The position numbers were made by a program, and so were the translations under genes. Below, one piece after another: positions 33,901-42,936 of a stretch of DNA of 64,000 nt. Within the stretch, counting starts at the first letter, position 1. Each line of letters opens with the position of its first letter. This stretch comes from Paenibacillus sp. BIHB 4019 (GTDB lineage: Bacteria > Bacillota > Bacilli > Paenibacillales > Paenibacillaceae). Where the stretch lies: positions 6,930,501-6,994,500 of the forward strand of contig NZ_CP016808.1 of NCBI RefSeq assembly GCF_002741035.1, written 5' to 3'. Below the pieces are notes generated by a model. The model was not told where the DNA came from, did no database searches, and saw only the letters and a program-made list of their open reading frames with translations.

Positions 33901-35538
33901 AGCATCATTAGCCGAATACGTATAAGCTACGCCATCCGGGGTTACGCCGCCCTCCGGCTTCTCAAGCGGAATATTCAAATAATTCGTATCCCATACGTCA
34001 ACCGATTCCGATTGCGGCTGCTCCACTCCACCCGTAATGGCCCGCACATAATACGTTGAGCTGCTGCTTCCGCTCGCATCCGCATAGTTCGTGCTGCCTG
34101 TAATTGGCGTACTGTTCAGCTTCGCGCCATCACGGTACAGGTTGAAGGCAATATCCTCTGCATCGGTGCCCAGCAGGCGCCAGCCTACATACACATGATC
34201 GGTTTCCTTTACCGCAACGAGGCCGCGGTCAAGCGCTTCCATTTGGCGAGGCGCCAGCTTGATTGGCGCTTCGCTTATTTCCACGCCGCTTGCCTCGCTA
34301 ACCGCTTCACCCGCATATTCATAAGCGCCTTTGACCACGAATGAATAGGTCGTTCCATTCGATAGCCCCGCTATAGTCGAAATGTATTTGCCCGCTGGCA
34401 CCGTATCGGCCAGTGTCAAGGAACCGTCTTCATTTTTCAAATAAATGCGAGTTTCCTTAAAAGCAGGGTCCCGAGGCTGTTCCCAGCCGATTTTGACTGT
34501 TTCATCATGCGCTTCGGTGACGACATACGTCACATTAGGCGACTTTTCCAGCTTATTGACTTTCACCTTGTACGTACGGCTAATGTCTGTAAAAGCAGAC
34601 GAGCCTACCGAAATGCCAAACTCCGTCTCGTCGCCTGCCAAAGGTATGGTGCTCTGCTGTCCGCTGGCTATTGAATTGGCATCCAATTTTAGTCCAACAA
34701 ATCCAGCGTTGCTTGCCGTTGGTGTTACATCCAGCGAAGTCGCCGAATACGGCACCTCTACCGAATAATCGTACACGCCTGGATCAAATGGCGGATTGAG
34801 CACAGGTGCAAAGTCGCCTGAGCCAAGCACTAGGCTAGCGAGCTTCACGTCAAGCGCGGTTACACGCACATTCGCCACATTGATTTGACCGCCATTCGGG
34901 TTGACATAAAAGCCAAAGCTGCTGATCCGCTCCCGATTGCTGTAAAAAGCAGACGGCCAATTCACCGTCTCGTCCGTCGTCAAATCGGTAACGCTTACAT
35001 GATATTGCTTGCTTGGCACATTAAATACCATTTTGAAACGGTACCAATGCGTCACATCATAAGCAATCTGCTTATCCGCAGCTGCATTATGTTGCTTGAT
35101 GACGCCAGCATCCAGCTGGTAGCGGGCAGCAGCGGCATTCGTTGCATTCACCTTGCCATCCATTACCCATAGCGAGCCGCCTTTACCCGTTGGCAGATTA
35201 ACATCAAACTCAACGATCAAACCGCCGCTTTCTCCGGCAAAACGTTGGCCAATATATGAGGAGCCGGTCGATTCATTCGTAACCGCCCCATAAGTAGAAC
35301 CTGTAACGGAATCCTGCTTAACTATAAAAGCTGGCGCAGCGCCTTCCTTCGTCCAAGTGTTACCGCTTCCAATTGTTAGATCGCCAAGCGCATAGCTGCT
35401 GAAATCATCGGCTACAAGCACCGAATCAGCTGCCGCGGCAGGCATAGAAAAGGCTGGGACTAAGAGAGTAAGTGCTAAAAGACATGACAGGAACTTCGAC
35501 ATCGCTGCGGTTCCTTTCCCCTTCTTGCGCATGAGCAT
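30952..35538 (-). CDS. SLH-anchored rhamnogalacturonan lyase (PL11)
   Basis: Secreted multidomain enzyme, 1528 aa, cleaving the rhamnogalacturonan I backbone of pectin at the cell surface. Order: signal peptide (to about residue 37, ...MPAAAADS); a jelly-roll domain (to about 230); a cadherin-like/FN3 region (to about 420); the PL11 catalytic beta-propeller with metal-binding repeats DLDGDGQYEIIMSW, DLDGDGKAEVTFRT, DVDNDGRDEIITGA and a C-terminal HTLMHDPVYRLGIAWQNTGYNQPPHTSFYLG; a Big2 Ig-like domain; a TTPPTPTPAPA linker; a beta domain; and three SLH repeats at the end. The start is ATG 35538 after GGGAGG or ATG 35502 after AAAGGA. B. subtilis YesW/YesX lack the SLH part. Partner of the YesOPQ-like importer. 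Confidence 0.93.
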   Translation of the reverse strand: MLMRKKGKGTAAMSKFLSCLLALTLLVPAFSMPAAAADSVLVADDFSSYALGDLTIGSGNTWTKEGAAPAFIVKQDSVTGSTYGAVTNESTGSSYIGQRFAGESGGLIVEFDVNLPTGKGGSLWVMDGKVNATNAAAARYQLDAGVIKQHNAAADKQIAYDVTHWYRFKMVFNVPSKQYHVSVTDLTTDETVNWPSAFYSNRERISSFGFYVNPNGGQINVANVRVTALDVKLASLVLGSGDFAPVLNPPFDPGVYDYSVEVPYSATSLDVTPTASNAGFVGLKLDANSIASGQQSTIPLAGDETEFGISVGSSAFTDISRTYKVKVNKLEKSPNVTYVVTEAHDETVKIGWEQPRDPAFKETRIYLKNEDGSLTLADTVPAGKYISTIAGLSNGTTYSFVVKGAYEYAGEAVSEASGVEISEAPIKLAPRQMEALDRGLVAVKETDHVYVGWRLLGTDAEDIAFNLYRDGAKLNSTPITGSTNYADASGSSSSTYYVRAITGGVEQPQSESVDVWDTNYLNIPLEKPEGGVTPDGVAYTYSANDASVGDLDGDGQYEIIMSWMPSNAKDNSQAGYTGNVYVDAYKLDGTRLWRMDLGKNMRAGAHYLDIMVYDLDGDGKAEVTFRTADGTIDGTGVVIGDANADHRNASGYILTGPEFHTVFEGATGKALATDAYEPERGNVADWGDAYGNRVDRFLAAIAYLDGERPSIVMQRGYYTRMVLVAYNYRDGELTKVWTFDSKTPGNEDYYGQGNHQLSVADVDNDGRDEIITGAAAIDDNGKGLWSSKLGHGDAMHLGNLNPDRLGLELFAVQEDTAVKYSYDMKDARTGRVLWGQLQLGIDAGRGLSADIDPRHKGAESWAIDGAWNSSTGGLFNAKGEKLSSNIPTSNFAIWWDGDLSRELLDHNWLGDPRVGVPKIDKWDYENETLVNLETFTGTYSINDTKGNPNLQADLLGDWREEVVLRTEDSSALRIYTTTAVTEHRIHTLMHDPVYRLGIAWQNTGYNQPPHTSFYLGTDMEMPARPNIRTNAIAATNLSISAPSQEVTAGQQLQLSPVFSPGGATNKSVMWAVANEDGSATRLATINANGLLSAVAAGKVKVSATANDGSAVSGQLVVTIKAAGTVSPGSGSGTGTTTPPTPTPAPAHVELKPVVTVDAGGKASAEVTSAELTKGLDEAAGKNLAITAVPTGAASSVQVTLPAQALKAASGKQVSQLEVNLGLASFALDTAWLSGQIGAGAGKLEISAAEADISKLSSDAKAQLGNAKVYDLTLTIDGKAISSFGGHVKVALDYSLQAGESPNKVVVYYVDANGELQIVKNSKYDAAAGLVTFRPAHFSKYAAAYVNIQFKDIDRVAWAKDSIESLAARGIIDGMGNQAFKPDQQVTRAQFLKMLLQTFDLEQADAASTFSDVQPGSWYYSSVASAQALGIVEGKANGTFGFNDEITREDMAVMAHRVIQKLELKLNAQGQPTAFKDSLAISSYAKQAVDAMQSAGIIKGTGNGSFEPKSHATRAQAAVVINELLGANN

Positions 35539-35837
35539 TACCGTTATGACCTCCCTGAAATTAGGTTTGTATTCCGCTTTTCTCCAGCAGGGCTGCTATC
35601 TCCCTCGCGGAAATAAAGCGCTTTCCAAAATAGGCAAACCCGCCAAACGTAAACGGCTGTCGCCGTCATCTGGCGGCAAAGCTACCCACCATTGCCTGTC
35701 TGGAGAATACTTCTCCAATTATAGGGAATTTCCCGAAATAAACCACGCCAAAAAACAGAGCTGTTTGATTAAAAACTAGACATTTTATCCAATTGCATTT
35801 AAATTTTTATCTTGATTGTACCGATTCCAACTCCATC

Positions 35838-36515
35838 CTAGAGCGTGTATGCAAACGTAAGCGAGTCCGCGCCCGAACCTGAACCCGATAGATGCCAGCT
35901 TCAAACATACTCCTTCTGCTACTGGGAATATCACAACTTATGAATCTAAAACTACGTACCGAAGGTCTGCTTCATATCTTCGTTTCAGCGGTTCGCTCCC
36001 TGCACCTAGGACACAAAACATAAACATAAAAACACAAAACACAAAGACAAAGAAGAAGATGAAGTCCAAAGACGAAGACCAAAGGTAGACTTCGTGGGCA
36101 CAATTTGGCGGTCACAGCAGCCGCTATTTCAACAGAATCAAGGGTTTTGCACAGACTGCGGACTCAGGAGCCGCTAATGCACTGAAAGTCGTCATTTTGA
36201 AGGGATTACGAAGGCAATAGCGGATATCCTGTCCGCTTAAGGCCCAAAATCGAAGCAAAAGCCAAAATAGCGGAATCTCTGTCCTAAAAATGGAGTTGTG
36301 CGTCCCAAGCTGCGTGTTCTCAACAACGGCGAACTCAGCCAACAGCAATCTCCGTAACGACAGTCGCAGCAACAGCCTCCTTACCCACAACGAACTCCAT
36401 AACAATTGCATGAACTGGCGCCTTATGACTTAAATCAACAGTTGAGAGTCGCCTTGAATAAGCGCCAAGCTAGGTGCCGCAGCAGGAAGGGCTCCCGTTT
36501 GCATACACCTCCTAG
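35838..36515 (+). repeat. ~680 bp dispersed element, copy C, with terminal inverted repeats
   Basis: The left end (35838-35857) starts CTAG and continues GTGTATGCAAACG; the right end (36496-36515) is its reverse complement with 17 of 20 positions matching. Inside are the left arm with CTTCGTTTCAGCG, an A-rich low-complexity stretch (36005-36090), the repeat core 36110-36295 and a right arm with CAATCTCCGTAACGACAG. Similar over its length to 29143-29796. It fills most of the 1055 bp gap between the lyase and the next response regulator; no gene is evident. It looks like a non-autonomous mobile element or a fixed structured repeat. Confidence 0.65.
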
Positions 36516-36523
36516 TTCAAATT

Positions 36524-36582
36524 AAAAAAGCGGCCCAGCCGCGCTGCCCTCCAAAAAAAGGAAAGGCAAAGCCAGCTGAGCC
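36524..36582 (-). terminator. Terminator after the BTAD response regulator
   Basis: On the minus strand GGCTCAGCTGGCTTTGCC pairs imperfectly with GGCAGCGCGGCTGGGCC and is followed by a T6 run. Confidence 0.65.
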
Positions 36583-36593
36583 AACGTTTTCTT

Positions 36594-37721
36594 TTATATA
36601 GTGCCTTTAAAATGCTTCATTACAAGCTGTGTCTCCGGCTCCGGCTCGCAATTTAATTCTTCATGAAGCAATCTTGCAAAATCATCATAATAGAGAACAA
36701 GAGCCTCCTGATCGCCCATCTGGCCTAGCAAATTTAATATTTGCCGGCACAGCTCATCCGAATATGGCTCCTGCTCATGCAGCAGCAGCAGCCTTTTGAG
36801 CGCCTCCTGCTCGTGGCCAGCATTCATCTCATAATGGATAAGGCTGCGGACAAGCCGCACATATTTCGCTCTAAGCTCATCCCGGCGCTGCCTCGCCCAC
36901 AGAAAATCATGCTCTTCAAAATAGTCTCCCGCATACAGGCTGAGCGCCTGTTCCGCCGCAATACGCTGCTGCTCCGTCTCAATGGCGCGGATCGCGGCAG
37001 CTCCCTGCTCAAACTGCTCGACATCCAGCTTTAATCCATTGCTTGTCAGGCGATAGCTGTCGAGCGCAAACTCAACAAGCGCCTCTACTTTCCAATCTTT
37101 CATCAGCTTGCGAATTTGATAGACGGACGTATGCAGCAGCATCATCGCTTTCTCATAATCCGAATCGGGCCATAACGTGTCCAGAAGCTGCTGCTTGGCG
37201 ACCCATTGATCTTTATAATGCAGTAAAAAAGCAAACAGCTCCTGCGCTTTCAGCGTCCGCAGCCGGAGGCTCGTATTCGTTTTTCCATCGTCATGAAACG
37301 CCAGCCGCTTGAAGCAGAGCACCTGCCTGCCGGGCAGCTTCTGCTGCTCCGGCTTGCCCCGGCTGTAATCTTCTATAATGCGAGTAATCGTCTTCTTAAA
37401 CCGTTCCGGATGAACCGGCTTCAGCAAATAATCGAGCGCATTGAGCTCAAACGCTTCAATCGCGTATTCCGAATAGGCCGTTATGTATACGATGCGTATG
37501 TCAGGGTTAATGCTGCGGATATGCTCCGCCGCTTCAAGACCATTGAGCCCCGGCATATTAATGTCCAGAAAAACGATGTGTGCGGGCGTGGCCCGTACAC
37601 TTTGAATGCCATCTCTGGCCGAAGTGAATTTTTCTGCCACCTGCAAGCGTCCGTCCCGCTCGAACAACCATTCAATGTGAGCGAGCGCCGGCTTTTCATC
37701 ATCAATTAAAATGACTCTCAT
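36594..37721 (-). CDS. Response regulator with BTAD (SARP-like) output
   Basis: 375 aa. The N-terminal receiver has MRVILIDDEKPALAHIEWL, phosphoacceptor Asp in HIVFLDINMPGLNG and Lys in DYLLKPVHPERF. An OmpR/SARP-type winged helix follows (LRTLKAQELFAFLLHYKDQWVAKQQLLDTLWPDSDYEKAMMLLHTSVYQIRKLM). The C-terminal bacterial transcriptional activation domain has TPR-like helices ending FARLLHEELNCEPEPET. ATG 37721 is 9 nt after GGGAG. It lies 16 bp after the hybrid kinase gene, so the pair is a two-component system. Confidence 0.92.
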   Translation of the reverse strand: MRVILIDDEKPALAHIEWLFERDGRLQVAEKFTSARDGIQSVRATPAHIVFLDINMPGLNGLEAAEHIRSINPDIRIVYITAYSEYAIEAFELNALDYLLKPVHPERFKKTITRIIEDYSRGKPEQQKLPGRQVLCFKRLAFHDDGKTNTSLRLRTLKAQELFAFLLHYKDQWVAKQQLLDTLWPDSDYEKAMMLLHTSVYQIRKLMKDWKVEALVEFALDSYRLTSNGLKLDVEQFEQGAAAIRAIETEQQRIAAEQALSLYAGDYFEEHDFLWARQRRDELRAKYVRLVRSLIHYEMNAGHEQEALKRLLLLHEQEPYSDELCRQILNLLGQMGDQEALVLYYDDFARLLHEELNCEPEPETQLVMKHFKGTI

Positions 37722-37737
37722 CGCCACCGACTCCCTT

Positions 37738-40700
37738 TTATGCTTCGTTATACGTGCCTGCCCGCAGTTCCTTCGGATAGCGGAAGCTTACCTCTGCGCC
37801 GAGCTGCCTCTGCCCATCAATAACCAAGCCGCTGCCGTACAAATTAACCAGCCTCTGGTGAATGTTGCTTAAGCCTACGCGGCCTGTCCCTTTGTCCGAG
37901 AGCACCTGCGATAATCGTTCTGGAGTAAAGCCTACGCCATCGTCCTCTACAAGAACCATAATACAGTTGTCTATTTCAGAAATTTTCAGCTTAATCGTGC
38001 CGCCTTCTTCTTTTTTCATGACACCGTGATTAACTGCATTTTCCACTATCGGCTGAATGGTCAGCGGAGGAATAAGCGCAAGCGCATCGCAGCTAATTTC
38101 GTATTCAATTTTCAGCCTTTCATCAAAACGCGCTTTTTCCAGCGTCAAATAGGACTTGACCAGCTCCAGCTCGCGCTCGATCGTCGTCATTTTGTCGCGA
38201 TTATGGAAATCAAAGCTGCTGCGCAAAAACTGGCTTAATTCAATGAGCAGCTCCATCGCTTTATACGGATCTACCGGACAAATGGCTATAATCGTATTCA
38301 AGGCATTGTATAAAAAATGGGGCTTGATTTGCGCCTGCAAAAACGCCATTTCCGCCTGTACAGCCAGCTTAACTGACTTGCGCAGTGCCAGCAGCGTCTG
38401 AACGCGGGCACGCAGCTCGCCGGCATCAACAGGCTTGCCAATATAATCGTTGACCCCTGCCTCAAAGCCGAGCTTTATGTCCTCCGGCTTCGTTCTGGCC
38501 GTGAGCAGCAGTACCGGAAGCTCCGACAGCAGGAAGCGTTCGCGAATTTTGCGGCAAAGCTCAATACCCGACATTTTCGGCATCATCCAATCCGTAATGA
38601 CCAAATCGTAACTGGCCGGAGCAGCAAACGCCTCTTCCAGCGCTTCATCTCCGCTTCTTACCGCCGTTACCTCGCAGCGCTCAATGGAAAGCAAGTTAAT
38701 GAGCACCTGCAAATTAATCGGATCATCGTCAACTACGAGCACGCGGAATTCAGCTGCTGGCGGCGGCACATTCAGCATAGCGGTAAGCTCGATTGCAGCG
38801 GCCTGCTCCTGGTAGGCGATATCAGCCTCGTCTATTTGCTGGCCTTGGGCAACCGGAATGGTAAAGCTGAACGTTGTTCCTTGTCCCGCAATAGAATGGA
38901 CGCTGATGGTTCCACCACCCAGCTCCACAAGCTGCTTTGTAATACGCAGTCCGAAGCCCGAGCCTTGAAAGATCGCCTGCCCCGCCTTTGTTTTTCGTTC
39001 AGATAGAAAAATCGTTTCGAGCTGCTCAGGCGGCATACCGATACCCGTATCCGCAATGTCCACCCTCACCTTATTTCCCTGCGTTACCGCACTGATGGTT
39101 ATTTTCCCCTGAATGGTCGCCTTTGCCGCATTGCCAAGCAAATTGTACAAGATTTGCCGCAGCCGGTCTTCATCCGCATCAAGCAAAGGCAAATTGGCAG
39201 GCAGCCGCTGTTGAATCTGAACTTGCTTGTCGATGAGCAAATGCTCCACAACCTCTACAACCGCATGAAGCACGGGCTGAAAATAAATCTTTCGCTTCGC
39301 AAGCTTCATTACACCGCCCCGCAGCTCAGCAAACTCCAAAATATCCTGAATAAGGGCGGACAGCTGCTTTCCGGTCGAAACAATCATTGATAAATGCTCC
39401 GCCTGCTTCGTATTGTTGAGCGGTCCGGCAGCGCCTTCCAGCATGGAGGCCGCCATATTAATAATGCCATGCAGCGGCGTCCTCAGCTCGTGCGAGGTCA
39501 TCGTCATAAATTCATCCTTGAGCCCATCAAGCGTCAATAGCTTCTCCGACAGCTGTTCCACCTCGCGAATCGATTTTGTAAAGCGTTTCGCGAACAAGCC
39601 CGCATGGGCGAACACAAACAGCAGCATTTCGAAAGAAATCAGCATTGCGCTTTCCATAAATCCGTATGCCCGCATCATGGAAGCCAGCATCATCATGACG
39701 ATGCTCTGAAGACTCAAAAACCAGTAAGGGTCCGCATACACCTTGCGTCCGACACCCCGGATAATAACATAAATATAATAAACAATCATTACAAGGCCTT
39801 GAGCCATAATTAAAGTTTCCAGCTTCGAAATAAATAACGGCGTTGCCACCAGCTCCAGCACAATCGTAAATCCCGCAAACCATTTTAAAAACCGCATCAC
39901 TTTGGAATGCACGATGCCTGGCAGCATTTCATTCACGATGCATAATAAAAAATAATACACAAACACCGATGAGATGGGCTGCAGCTTCAGCACGAAGGAA
40001 TAAGGCAGATCAGGCAACAGCTGGACAATGATTCGTTCCCCTTGAGTCATCATAAAAATCATCGACGAGAGGCAAAAAAGCCCGAGGAACATCAGTCCTC
40101 TCTCCTGCCTTCTCAGTACGTATAACAGCAGGCAAAATAGGCCAGGGATTAGAAATCCGGAAATAATCAGCGCCCCGCGCAAAATATCCATTTCCCGGTT
40201 TTTAATAATCGTATGCTGATCTCCGAAGGTAATGGAATAAATGATGCCGCCTGTAGCATAGCTGTAATTGGCTACCTGCACAATAAGCTCGACCGAATCG
40301 CCCGCAACGGTGCCAAGAGCAATATAAGGCACATTGTTTTGAACGCCATCGTATTCATTAGTAGCTGGGGCGCCGCTGGCGCCAATCATTTGATTGTTCA
40401 AATAAATGCGATTGGCCATGCGAATGTTCGAGGTGTAGACCCCATATATTTCGCGCAAATGGCTGGGAAGCTGAATTTTCAAACGATATGTGCCGTAGCC
40501 AATACCTGAGCTGCTGTCTTCTCCAGACAAATACGCATTCCATTTCCCCGGTACATTCACCAGCTTTCTCGGTGGAGCCTGCTCCGCTGGCAGCTGGCTG
40601 GCGATCACAAAATCTTTCGGCGTCAGCAGCTGGTTCGGATAAAACTCCCACTCGCCGCCGAGCTTGACCGCCCCCTTTTCTGCAAAACTCCAATTACTCA

Positions 40701-40827
40701 AGTCCATTACGCCATTAACGGCGCGTATATCCTGTTTATCCGCCAGCTTAAGGAACATAAGCACAAAAATCGTGCCCATAATTCCTAAAATCATTAGGAA
40801 CATGCCAATGTTCTTTCGATTAAGCAT
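37738..40827 (-). CDS. Large hybrid histidine kinase with two kinase modules
   Basis: 1029 aa. Order: N-terminal helix and extracellular 7TMR-DISM extracellular-type domain (to about 205); seven transmembrane helices (about 210-410); HisKA with FMTMTSHELRTPLHGIINM (His near 445); a HATPase domain (DIADTGIGMPPEQL, GSGFGLRITKQL); a receiver (VLVVDDDPINLQVLINLL, Asp in DLVITDWMMPKMSG); then a LytS-type phosphoacceptor module (EMAFLQAQIKPHFLYNALNTI) and a second ATPase domain (PIVENAVNHG, VEDDGVGF, GRVGLSNIHQRL). Having both a classical and a LytS-type kinase in one chain is unusual. ATG follows GGGGAGAG. The partner regulator is the next gene. Confidence 0.93.
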   Translation of the reverse strand: MLNRKNIGMFLMILGIMGTIFVLMFLKLADKQDIRAVNGVMDLSNWSFAEKGAVKLGGEWEFYPNQLLTPKDFVIASQLPAEQAPPRKLVNVPGKWNAYLSGEDSSSGIGYGTYRLKIQLPSHLREIYGVYTSNIRMANRIYLNNQMIGASGAPATNEYDGVQNNVPYIALGTVAGDSVELIVQVANYSYATGGIIYSITFGDQHTIIKNREMDILRGALIISGFLIPGLFCLLLYVLRRQERGLMFLGLFCLSSMIFMMTQGERIIVQLLPDLPYSFVLKLQPISSVFVYYFLLCIVNEMLPGIVHSKVMRFLKWFAGFTIVLELVATPLFISKLETLIMAQGLVMIVYYIYVIIRGVGRKVYADPYWFLSLQSIVMMMLASMMRAYGFMESAMLISFEMLLFVFAHAGLFAKRFTKSIREVEQLSEKLLTLDGLKDEFMTMTSHELRTPLHGIINMAASMLEGAAGPLNNTKQAEHLSMIVSTGKQLSALIQDILEFAELRGGVMKLAKRKIYFQPVLHAVVEVVEHLLIDKQVQIQQRLPANLPLLDADEDRLRQILYNLLGNAAKATIQGKITISAVTQGNKVRVDIADTGIGMPPEQLETIFLSERKTKAGQAIFQGSGFGLRITKQLVELGGGTISVHSIAGQGTTFSFTIPVAQGQQIDEADIAYQEQAAAIELTAMLNVPPPAAEFRVLVVDDDPINLQVLINLLSIERCEVTAVRSGDEALEEAFAAPASYDLVITDWMMPKMSGIELCRKIRERFLLSELPVLLLTARTKPEDIKLGFEAGVNDYIGKPVDAGELRARVQTLLALRKSVKLAVQAEMAFLQAQIKPHFLYNALNTIIAICPVDPYKAMELLIELSQFLRSSFDFHNRDKMTTIERELELVKSYLTLEKARFDERLKIEYEISCDALALIPPLTIQPIVENAVNHGVMKKEEGGTIKLKISEIDNCIMVLVEDDGVGFTPERLSQVLSDKGTGRVGLSNIHQRLVNLYGSGLVIDGQRQLGAEVSFRYPKELRAGTYNEA

Positions 40828-40881
40828 TCATAGTCTCTCCCCGCAGCGTTACGATGCTTCTTATGTATCGTCTATACAATA

Positions 40882-40912
40882 TAAAAGCCTGCTGAGTCGT
40901 ACTCACCAGGCA
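40882..40912 (-). terminator. Terminator-like hairpin upstream of the hybrid kinase
   Basis: GCCTGGTGAGT and ACTCAGCAGGC form an 11 bp stem with one mismatch and a 3 nt loop, followed by TTTTAT on the minus strand. It lies 55 bp before the kinase start, downstream of the GH5 terminator, so it is either a second terminator or part of the kinase leader. Confidence 0.5.
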
Positions 40913-41012
40913 CTGCTTATTCGTGCAAGCTATCGTTTTCGTTTCTATCTTCTATTATAACTTCTATTCTGAACCTTTTCTGAACATATTTCGAAGAAAA
41001 AATAGAAAAGAA

Positions 41013-41035
41013 AGAGCCGTCATTACGACGGCTCT
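41013..41035 (-). terminator. Terminator of the GH5 gene
   Basis: AGAGCCGTC and GACGGCTCT form a 9 bp stem with the GH5 stop codon in the loop, followed by TTCTTTTCTATTTTTTC on the minus strand. Confidence 0.75.
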
Positions 41036-42936
41036 TCCCCCCATACGAGCACCCCGCTGCGATACAAGGTGACGCGGCTGGCATCGGCAAAAGCTGTATT
41101 CGCCGCATGATACGAATAGTCATTGGTCTCATCATAGTTGGTCCAGCTATTTTTATGGATGCGGTTCTGCATTTCGCCGGTATGGCCGCCGCCAGCTGAA
41201 ATATTCCCAGCTCCCGTGCCAAAGCTGATTTCCAAATAAGTGTCGGCATTTGCGCTCGACTTGCCTGACGCAGCAATGCTGCCACTAAGATTAGAGCAGC
41301 CTACAGTCGCATAGTCACATTCGAAAATTTGCGGCTGCGGGCCATCTGCCGAATACCAATAACGAATGGTAAGCTCATGAAGCGGCACCGCTGAGGTACC
41401 CGAATTGACGATGCGGAATTGCGGCTTCAATTGATTGTCCAGAGCGGCAGAATCGCCGTTCTTGTATTGGACCTTGAGCTCGCTTGGGCCTGTATTCGGG
41501 AGAGCTGGCGTTGCACTTGCCTGCAAGGAATTTACCGATTCGCCCACGGTGTTCACCGCGCTAACGGCATAATAATAAGTCGTCCCATTAACCAGCCCTG
41601 TGTTCACATAGCTGGTGCTGCTTGTCGTGCCTACTGTGGCAAAGGGACCCGCACTTGAAGCTGCGCGCTTAATGTTGTAGCTGATCGCACCGCTGACCGC
41701 CTGCCAGGACAGCGCCGCCTGGCTATTGCCTGCCGTAGCTGTTACGGCTTGCGGCGCAGCAGGCACTGTCGGTATCGGCCCAGCTCCCCCGCCCGATTTG
41801 GCATTCATCACATTTGCGTGATTAGTCAGCAGCGCAGCCGTCGCGCTTGGATATACGATGCGGAAGCCGTCATAATCGGGATACAGCGTATTATCATCCT
41901 GAATGCCTGTTAAAATCCAAAACTGGCTGCCCGCACCGCCATATTGCTCAACCGCACCGAGCCAAGCAGCATAAACCTGATTGCGGGTCGCTTGATTTTG
42001 ATAGCCGAATTCCTCCAGCACGACTGGCTTCTGCGCCGCATTGCCGTCCTCGATATGGTCAATGATCCATTGCGTGCCCCATTCCGCTGTACGGTTCCAA
42101 TGATCCGGATATAAGTGAAACGTGCCGTAATCAATATTCGGCAGCGCAATCAGCCTTTCCCAATCAACGCCTTCCCCGCCGCCATACATCCAATCCGAAT
42201 GCCCCGGAATGTTATAAAATCCCTCATCCCCTACGGCGACCAAATGATTCGCATCGAGCGATTTGACATAGGTGCTCATCTCATCCGCCCAATTAACAAG
42301 CTTGTTGCCCGTTGTGTCGGATTGGGCCCGCGGCTCATTCGCCAGCTCCCATGCCATAATGGCAGGATCATCTTTATATATAACGCCTGTGTACGTATTC
42401 ACCCGGTTGATCATGTAGTTTACATAGTTTTTATAAGCTTGTTTAATAGAAGCATTCGTATAGAAAGCATCATGCGAGCCAGCATTAAACCATGCAACAT
42501 ACTGATTCATGCCGCCAAAATCATCCCAGTTGTTTACGAATGGAATAACCAGCTTAACGCCCGATTGTCCAGCCTTATAAATCGCATAATCCAGCTTGGC
42601 AAATCCCGATTCGTCATATACGCCGGGAGTTGGCTGCAGCACGGCATTGTCCTGCGGCTGTCCATTATGAAAGCCCCAAATCCGAATAACCTTGAGGTTC
42701 ATCGCCACCATGTCCGCAAATACGTCATCGACCATTTTTTGCGACTTATAGTGGAAATAATAGTTGTTCGTTCCGGCAAAATAAAAGTCTTCTCCGTCCA
42801 GCTGAAACTTGCTTCCTGATGTCGTAACGAAAGCATTGCTATCTGCGGCGCTGGCCTTCGTATCGGCCGTCATCCATCCGCAAACGATAGCTAGCGCCAG
42901 TGAAAAAATCATAAACCGTTTGAGCTGCTGCTTCAT
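41023..42936 (-). CDS. Secreted GH5 endo-beta-mannanase with FN3 and CBM3
   Basis: 637 aa. A signal peptide (to about residue 31, ...DTKASAAD) is followed by a GH5-type TIM barrel, FVTTSGSKFQLDGEDFYFAGTNNYYFHY. The acid/base Glu is in AWELANEPRA and the nucleophile in VVLEEFGYQ; YDGFRIVYP closes the barrel. After residue 380 come one fibronectin type III domain (PAAPQAVTATAGN, TYYYAVSAVN) and a CBM3 cellulose-binding domain (LKVQYKNGDSAALDNQLKPQ to the end). This layout is typical of mannan endo-1,4-beta-mannosidases of Paenibacillus. The substrate subgroup (mannan versus other) is by pattern, not proven. Confidence 0.9.
   Translation of the reverse strand: MKQQLKRFMIFSLALAIVCGWMTADTKASAADSNAFVTTSGSKFQLDGEDFYFAGTNNYYFHYKSQKMVDDVFADMVAMNLKVIRIWGFHNGQPQDNAVLQPTPGVYDESGFAKLDYAIYKAGQSGVKLVIPFVNNWDDFGGMNQYVAWFNAGSHDAFYTNASIKQAYKNYVNYMINRVNTYTGVIYKDDPAIMAWELANEPRAQSDTTGNKLVNWADEMSTYVKSLDANHLVAVGDEGFYNIPGHSDWMYGGGEGVDWERLIALPNIDYGTFHLYPDHWNRTAEWGTQWIIDHIEDGNAAQKPVVLEEFGYQNQATRNQVYAAWLGAVEQYGGAGSQFWILTGIQDDNTLYPDYDGFRIVYPSATAALLTNHANVMNAKSGGGAGPIPTVPAAPQAVTATAGNSQAALSWQAVSGAISYNIKRAASSAGPFATVGTTSSTSYVNTGLVNGTTYYYAVSAVNTVGESVNSLQASATPALPNTGPSELKVQYKNGDSAALDNQLKPQFRIVNSGTSAVPLHELTIRYWYSADGPQPQIFECDYATVGCSNLSGSIAASGKSSANADTYLEISFGTGAGNISAGGGHTGEMQNRIHKNSWTNYDETNDYSYHAANTAFADASRVTLYRSGVLVWGEEPS

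Noticed and set aside
36005..36090. A-rich low-complexity stretch as a possible small RNA
   Set aside because: No promoter or terminator frames it; it appears to be an expansion inside copy C of the dispersed element.
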